From assembly GCF_000772955.1 (NCBI RefSeq), contig NZ_JPVO01000047.1, positions 62,001 to 126,000 on the forward strand: DNA of 64,000 bases. The letters run 5' to 3'. Source of the stretch: Ureibacillus sinduriensis BLB-1 = JCM 15800. GTDB taxonomy: Bacteria > Bacillota > Bacilli > Bacillales_A > Planococcaceae. Below the pieces are notes generated by a model. It ran no database searches. It saw nothing but the letters and a program-made list of their open reading frames with translations, and was not told the DNA's origin. Both the position numbers and the translations under genes were made by a program. Of this stretch, positions 60,361 to 64,000 are shown in pieces. Position 1 is the stretch's first letter; each line of letters opens with the position of its first letter.

Positions 60361-60948
60361 CTATTTGCCACTTTCCTTCTCCCGTTCTTTCTTTAATTCT
60401 TCAATCTTCTTCATATATTCCTTGTGCTGTTGCTCCATGTCTGAAGTCTTCGGCAGGAAGGACTCTGTATTAAAATCTACCCGTTTTCCGTAGCGAATCA
60501 TTTCATAAATAATCATGCCGTTGTTTGGTTTCCCATTAATCGTGAACATGGGGACTATATCAAACAAAATGTAGTAAAAGGCATAAAAGACAAAGCGGTC
60601 CCAAAACGTCTTGTATTCCTCAGCCCAGCCGTTCGCGAGCAGAAAATTAATGAGAAGGGCAAGGGATAAGTTGATAAGGATCGGACTCGAATAGATGAAA
60701 ATGTATGCGGACTTACTATCGTTTTTTAACTCGTCATATGAGAACCAGCTATAGATATGGTAATATTTGCGAATATCAATTATCCCTATTTTAATGATCC
60801 GGGGTCCGGAGCCGATCGTCAACCTTGGATTGACGACCCCAAATAGCCAGCTGACGATTAAATAACTCACTTCTCGAAGGAAAATTACAATAGGCAATAT
60901 GATAAAAGCAGAAACAACAAGAGAAACGAGATTAGACAGCCCAAACAT
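60361..60948 (-). CDS. Multi-pass membrane protein resembling a catalytically dead M50 protease
   Basis: A 195-residue membrane protein with about four hydrophobic helices and a charged coiled-coil tail (about 168-195). The spacing of conserved parts follows the M50/site-2 protease layout: a first helix ending in REVSY (25-29) where HExxH should be, then the FGVVNPRLTIGSGPRIIKIG strand (in pieces, 36-56), and a later helix ending DIVPMFTINGKPNNG (130-144) where NxxPxxxxDG is expected. Both zinc-binding elements are altered, so protease activity is unlikely. I infer a pseudoprotease or scaffold; alternatively, it is a plain membrane protein. Start ATG 60948 has no strong site. Confidence 0.55.
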   Translation of the reverse strand: MFGLSNLVSLVVSAFIILPIVIFLREVSYLIVSWLFGVVNPRLTIGSGPRIIKIGIIDIRKYYHIYSWFSYDELKNDSKSAYIFIYSSPILINLSLALLINFLLANGWAEEYKTFWDRFVFYAFYYILFDIVPMFTINGKPNNGMIIYEMIRYGKRVDFNTESFLPKTSDMEQQHKEYMKKIEELKKEREKESGK

Positions 60949-61420
60949 CCATTGTACACATCCCTATGAATTACTCGAATTCACCTAATAGATACCCGGA
61001 CCAGCCTCTCTCAAACAAAATTGTTCTTGAATTGTGTGTGTGCCAGGCACCCACACAATTCAAAAACAATTCAGAATTCAGTGCGTGCCAGGCACTCACA
61101 CAATTCCCGCGCAATTCAGGAGTCCGGGTAGGCTATGGAGAACAGGGACCATAAGAGCAAGAATGAGGATGTAAGGAGGTAAACTTTTCTAGTAAAATAG
61201 GTTTTAACGGAAACGCATGACTTATTATTTTGCAGCCTAGTGTATGTCTTTACCCCGACTTGCGAATTGTAATAAGCTAAAAGAATGAAGCGGAAGTGGA
61301 ATTATATTGGTACACACTACCGGACAAGTTACTAGTTTTTTAAAAATAGTAGCCGGGCAATTGCAGAGAACAATGAGTACATCAAATTTATACGGATATC
61401 AACCGGGGAGGACGGAGTGC
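60949..61420. other. Intergenic region before adaA with two palindromic repeats
   Basis: GTGCCAGGCAC at 61040-61050 and 61085-61095, 45 bp apart, with the usual AATTGTGTGT and CACACAATTC flanks. The adaA leader follows. No gene. Confidence 0.6.
61040..61095. repeat. Two GTGCCAGGCAC palindromes, 45 bp apart
   Basis: Same 45-bp spacing as in the array at 33745-33866, confirming a common unit. Confidence 0.9.
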
Positions 61421-61996
61421 ATGGAGGCTAGTATCAAGCTTACTTTTGAAGAAATGTGGGAAAAAATCATTGACTGTGATAGTAAGTATGATGGACTGTT
61501 TTTTACGGCAGTGAAAACGACCAAAATTTATTGCCGTCCATCCTGTCGATCTAGAAAGCCAAAGAAAATCAATGTGGATTTCTATTATGATATTCAGGAA
61601 GTCGAAAGTGCGGGCTTTCGGGCATGCAAAAGATGCCAACCAGCAGCAGATCTCTCCCCAAATACGGAACTTGTCAGAAAGGTGACTGCCTTCCTAGTTA
61701 ATCAATATAAACAAAAGCTGGAATTACGGGATATTTCAAATCATGTAGGAATCAGCACTTTTTATCTAGAGCGGCTATTTAAAAAAGAAACTTCAGAAAC
61801 CCCTCGTACCTATCTAGAAAAAATACGAGTGGACAAAGCTGCTTATCTACTAAAAAATACGGGTCAAACAAATCTTGAGATTTGCTATGAGGTAGGCTTT
61901 CAAAGTCCATCGAGTTTTTATAAAGTATTTCGCCGTCTCAAAAACTGTTCTCCAAGTGAATATCGAAGTCAAATCAGAAAAGAGATGGTGCAATGA
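61421..61996 (+). CDS. adaA: AdaA-type methylphosphotriester-DNA methyltransferase / transcriptional activator
   Basis: A 191-residue protein starting at ATG 61421 (GGAGGACGGAGTGC upstream); the frame is open from 61307 but the family begins here. With this start the zinc cysteines fall at Cys38, Cys42, Cys69 and Cys72 (YCRPSC, ACKRC), as in Ada. Cys38 would take a methyl group from methylphosphotriesters and turn the protein into an activator. Two AraC helix-turn-helices occupy about 95-185 (LRDISNHVGISTFYLERLFKK, NLEICYEVGFQSPSSFYKVF). First gene of the adaptive-response operon; its stop overlaps the alkA start by 4 bases. Confidence 0.94.
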   Translation: MEASIKLTFEEMWEKIIDCDSKYDGLFFTAVKTTKIYCRPSCRSRKPKKINVDFYYDIQEVESAGFRACKRCQPAADLSPNTELVRKVTAFLVNQYKQKLELRDISNHVGISTFYLERLFKKETSETPRTYLEKIRVDKAAYLLKNTGQTNLEICYEVGFQSPSSFYKVFRRLKNCSPSEYRSQIRKEMVQ

Positions 61997-62901
61997 ATTG
62001 GAACGATTACCATTCGTATATTGAGATAACGCCACCGCAAGATTTTACTTTACAAGAGTGTCTTGTATTTTTAGGAAGGTCTGAACATGAGAATTTACAC
62101 CAAATTAGGGACGGCTATTTATATAAGCTAATAAAAATCAAGGATGAATTGGTTTTATTGAAAATAGGGGAGGCCGCAAACTTGATTCGGGTCGAGTTCC
62201 CAGCAAGTGCACCGACTTTGGAAGCACGAAGGAAAGCGGCAACCTATCTATGGGAATGGTTTGATTTGAGTCAAGAGTTAGAACCTTTTTATGAAATGGC
62301 ATCTAGTAATATGATCTTGCACAAAATTGTGGATGAATATCGCGGTTTACGACTGATTGGCATTCCCGATTTATTCGAAGCTTTAACTTGGGCTATTCTG
62401 GGGCAACAAATCAACCTAGCTTTTGCCTATACGTTAAAGAAGCGTTTTGTTGAAGAGTATGGGGAAAGTTTAACTTTTGAAGGTAGTACCTACTGGTTAT
62501 TCCCGGAATATAAAGCAATTGCAAATTGCTCGATTGGGGATTTAAAAATGCTCCAATTCTCAACAAGAAAAGCAGAATACATTATTGGGATCGCACAATT
62601 AATGACGAGTGGAAAGATTAGAAAAGAGGATTTGCTCCATCTTAAAGACTATCAGCAAATAAAGCAGTCATTAACAGCAATCAGGGGTGTAGGTGCTTGG
62701 ACGGCGGATTATGTAATGATGAAATGCCTACATTTCACGTCCGCGTTTCCGATTGCAGATGTCGGTCTTCATAACGCTTTAAAGATACAATTGGGACTTG
62801 AACGAAAACCTACCCTTGAGGAAATTGAAGTTCTTGCAAAAAATTGGGAAGGTTGGCAGGCATATGCCACCTTCTATCTATGGAGGTCTTTATATGGGTA
62901 G
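61993..62901 (+). CDS. alkA: DNA-3-methyladenine glycosylase II
   Basis: A 302-residue glycosylase that removes 3-methyladenine and other alkylated bases. The N-terminal beta domain is 1-110; then the HhH-GPD fold, with helix-hairpin-helix LTAIRGVGAWTADYVMM (about 227-243) and catalytic Asp256 in FPIADVGL. LTWAILGQQINLAFAYTLKKR at 131-151 is typical of AlkA. ATG 61993 overlaps the adaA stop (ATGA). The ogt start lies 8 bases inside its end. In B. subtilis alkA is divergent from adaAB; here all three genes are one operon. Confidence 0.93.
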   Translation: MNWNDYHSYIEITPPQDFTLQECLVFLGRSEHENLHQIRDGYLYKLIKIKDELVLLKIGEAANLIRVEFPASAPTLEARRKAATYLWEWFDLSQELEPFYEMASSNMILHKIVDEYRGLRLIGIPDLFEALTWAILGQQINLAFAYTLKKRFVEEYGESLTFEGSTYWLFPEYKAIANCSIGDLKMLQFSTRKAEYIIGIAQLMTSGKIRKEDLLHLKDYQQIKQSLTAIRGVGAWTADYVMMKCLHFTSAFPIADVGLHNALKIQLGLERKPTLEEIEVLAKNWEGWQAYATFYLWRSLYG

Positions 62902-63379
62902 TAGCTTCCATCAAATACACTACGAATCACCAATTGACCTGATGGAAATCATTGGAACGGAGGAAGCGATTTGTTCCATTATGTTCTCTGAAAAGATGAA
63001 TCAAGAGCATCCCACTGGGCTCAATACCCCTTTGGTTTTAAACCTTTGCGTACAGGAGCTGGATGAATACTTTAAGGGGACGCGCCATGAATTTACATTC
63101 CCTTATACCTTTGAGGGAACAAGCTTTCAAAAAACAGTATGGACAGCACTGAAAGGTATACCATACGCGTATACAGCCTCTTATAAGGATCTCGCCGTTT
63201 CCATAGGGAATGAAAAAGCGATTAGAGCAGTTGGAAGTGCAAATGGGAAAAATAGGTTGAGCATCGTCATTCCGTGCCATCGAATCATCGGCACAAATGG
63301 GAAATTAACTGGTTATGCCGGTGGGTTATGGAGAAAAGAATGGCTGCTCCAGCATGAGAAGATTCTTAAAAAAGAGTAG
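62894..63379 (+). CDS. ogt: Methylated-DNA-protein-cysteine methyltransferase
   Basis: A 161-residue suicide repair protein for O6-methylguanine (AdaB/Ogt type). The active site IVIPCHRIIG has acceptor Cys128, preceded by AIRAVGSANGKNRLS and followed by GTNGKLTGYAGG, all family hallmarks. ATG 62894 is 7 bases after TGGAGG and overlaps the end of alkA by 8 bases. Upstream in-frame codons inside alkA are ignored. Ends the operon, with tandem hairpins downstream. Confidence 0.94.
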   Translation: MGSSFHQIHYESPIDLMEIIGTEEAICSIMFSEKMNQEHPTGLNTPLVLNLCVQELDEYFKGTRHEFTFPYTFEGTSFQKTVWTALKGIPYAYTASYKDLAVSIGNEKAIRAVGSANGKNRLSIVIPCHRIIGTNGKLTGYAGGLWRKEWLLQHEKILKKE

Positions 63380-63390
63380 GGTAAGGGGCA

Positions 63391-63480
63391 ATTGGCAATC
63401 ATCCTAATCAATTGGATGATTGCCAATCAAAAATCCGATTTCTCCAAAAGTGGCCAACTTCAGGAGAAATCGGATTAGCC
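63391..63480. terminator. Two tandem perfect hairpins between ogt and the repetitive-protein gene
   Basis: Hairpin 1: ATTGGCAATCATCC (63391-63404) with GGATGATTGCCAAT (63414-63427). Hairpin 2: AATCCGATTTCTCC (63432-63445) with GGAGAAATCGGATT (63463-63476), then AGCCTTTT. The first lacks a T-run, so the second is the better terminator for ogt; both can act for either strand. Confidence 0.75.
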
Positions 63481-63530
63481 TTTTACTTAGAGTCCTAGTA
63501 AAAACTGAAATTTATAAGAAAAACTTCATC

Positions 63531-64000
63531 CTATTCTTGCTCTTCAGAAGTAACTTCTAAATCAGAATTAAGCGTAAGGGATGAATTTTTGTCAACGTTG
63601 CTCATTATTCCAAGTTCAAATTTAGTGCCCTGTTGGGAAGAAGAAACAAATCTCTGTTCAAGTGCGCCGGAATTAGCATCCAGATTCAATAAAGAGGAAA
63701 CGCCAACTTCGTCGTTAGTCGCCTCAAGATTCAGTGCAGAGCCCAGTTGGGAAGAAGAAACCCCTGCCTGATCCAGCACCACGTCTGAAGCTGCGTCTAA
63801 CTTCGTATCTAGATTCAATGAGGTGGAATCGACAACCTCGCTATTCGTGGCAGCGAGACTAAGCCCACTGTCTAGTCGGGAAGAAGACATTTCCTCCTCC
63901 AGCTCCACAGAAGCGGCATCCAGCTTCAATGAGGAAGACTCTATGTCCACATTATTTGTTATATCCAAATCAACTCCAGTGTTAACTGCAGCAGCTGAGG
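63531..64000 (-). CDS. Repetitive Ser/Leu/Asp-rich protein, N-terminus outside window
   Basis: The minus-strand frame is open to the window edge, so only the last 156 codons are seen. The product is built of three diverged repeats of about 40 residues, each beginning (V/M)SSS(Q/R) and containing SxLxLxA and SxLNLD blocks; the final residues are acidic (TSEEQE). No cysteine, aromatic-poor, no membrane helix. Repeats of this kind occur in surface or coat proteins with a beta-solenoid-like pattern, but I recognise no family. The apparent TTG at 63968 is only a Leu codon within the longer frame. Confidence 0.6.
   Translation of the reverse strand, partial: SAAAVNTGVDLDITNNVDIESSSLKLDAASVELEEEMSSSRLDSGLSLAATNSEVVDSTSLNLDTKLDAASDVVLDQAGVSSSQLGSALNLEATNDEVGVSSLLNLDANSGALEQRFVSSSQQGTKFELGIMSNVDKNSSLTLNSDLEVTSEEQE

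Overview
The window reads as chromosomal DNA of a low-to-moderate GC, spore-forming Bacillales bacterium, most likely of the Planococcaceae/Caryophanaceae group (Lysinibacillus, Solibacillus or Sporosarcina type). The reasons are the strong Bacillus-type ribosome binding sites, frequent TTG and GTG starts, a T-box leader before threonyl-tRNA synthetase, a guanidine-I riboswitch before paired SMR exporters, an MhqR-type operator, HelD, a TxpA/BsrE-like type I toxin and S-layer-homology and coat-like proteins. Genus is inference only. I saw no rRNA, tRNA, CRISPR, prophage or transposase gene.

Layout. 0-4 kb: accessory DNA with a truncated DUF3885-like gene, a membrane-anchored orphan, a BtrH-like acyltransferase with its PadR repressor and a perfect operator, then gene-poor DNA with a 9-bp tandem repeat. 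4-17 kb: menA, an MhqR-controlled ring-cleaving dioxygenase, an aldo/keto reductase, a stretch with regularly spaced dyads, a luciferase-like oxidoreductase, T-box-thrS, a siderophore importer (two permeases divergent from the binding lipoprotein, no ATPase), an HtrA-like protease and gdnCD. 17-21 kb: an array of 14 copies of a 51-bp hairpin repeat, two coat-like proteins, thpR and two rhodaneses. 21-30 kb: helD, copC-copD, a TetR/membrane-protein divergon, a glycerophosphodiesterase, DUF2804, an amidase-fold protein and a nitroreductase. 30-40 kb: an MMPL transporter, two GNATs, a solenoid protein, a Nudix hydrolase, a paired chromate transporter, an orphan ParA and an orphan sensor kinase.

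40-54 kb: a type I toxin-antitoxin locus, a small lipoprotein, then the most interesting block, a tellurite/stress (Ter) cluster. It holds three TerD paralogues, a TIM-barrel C-C lyase, a phosphoribosyltransferase-TRSP protein, a StiP-type protein, a HAD hydrolase, TerA and, convergently, a vWA protein and a TerD-vWA fusion. The lyase/PRTase/StiP/HAD genes match the family set that comparative genomics has proposed to make a nucleoside-like metabolite in Ter systems; TerC, TelA and an ATP-grasp ligase are not in the window. Two secreted-protein genes (LysM-CAP and a copper-amine-oxidase-N-like protein) sit inside this block.

54-64 kb: an SLH protein, a Pro/Gln-rich coat-like protein, a lone CheY-like receiver, a small acidic lipoprotein, an APH(6)-like kinase, a PadR/DUF4188 pair, an SDR, a degenerate M50-like membrane protein, the adaptive-response operon adaA-alkA-ogt and the start-less end of a repetitive protein. 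Two inverted copies of a ~200-bp non-coding element and eight copies of a GTGCCAGGCAC palindrome are scattered here.
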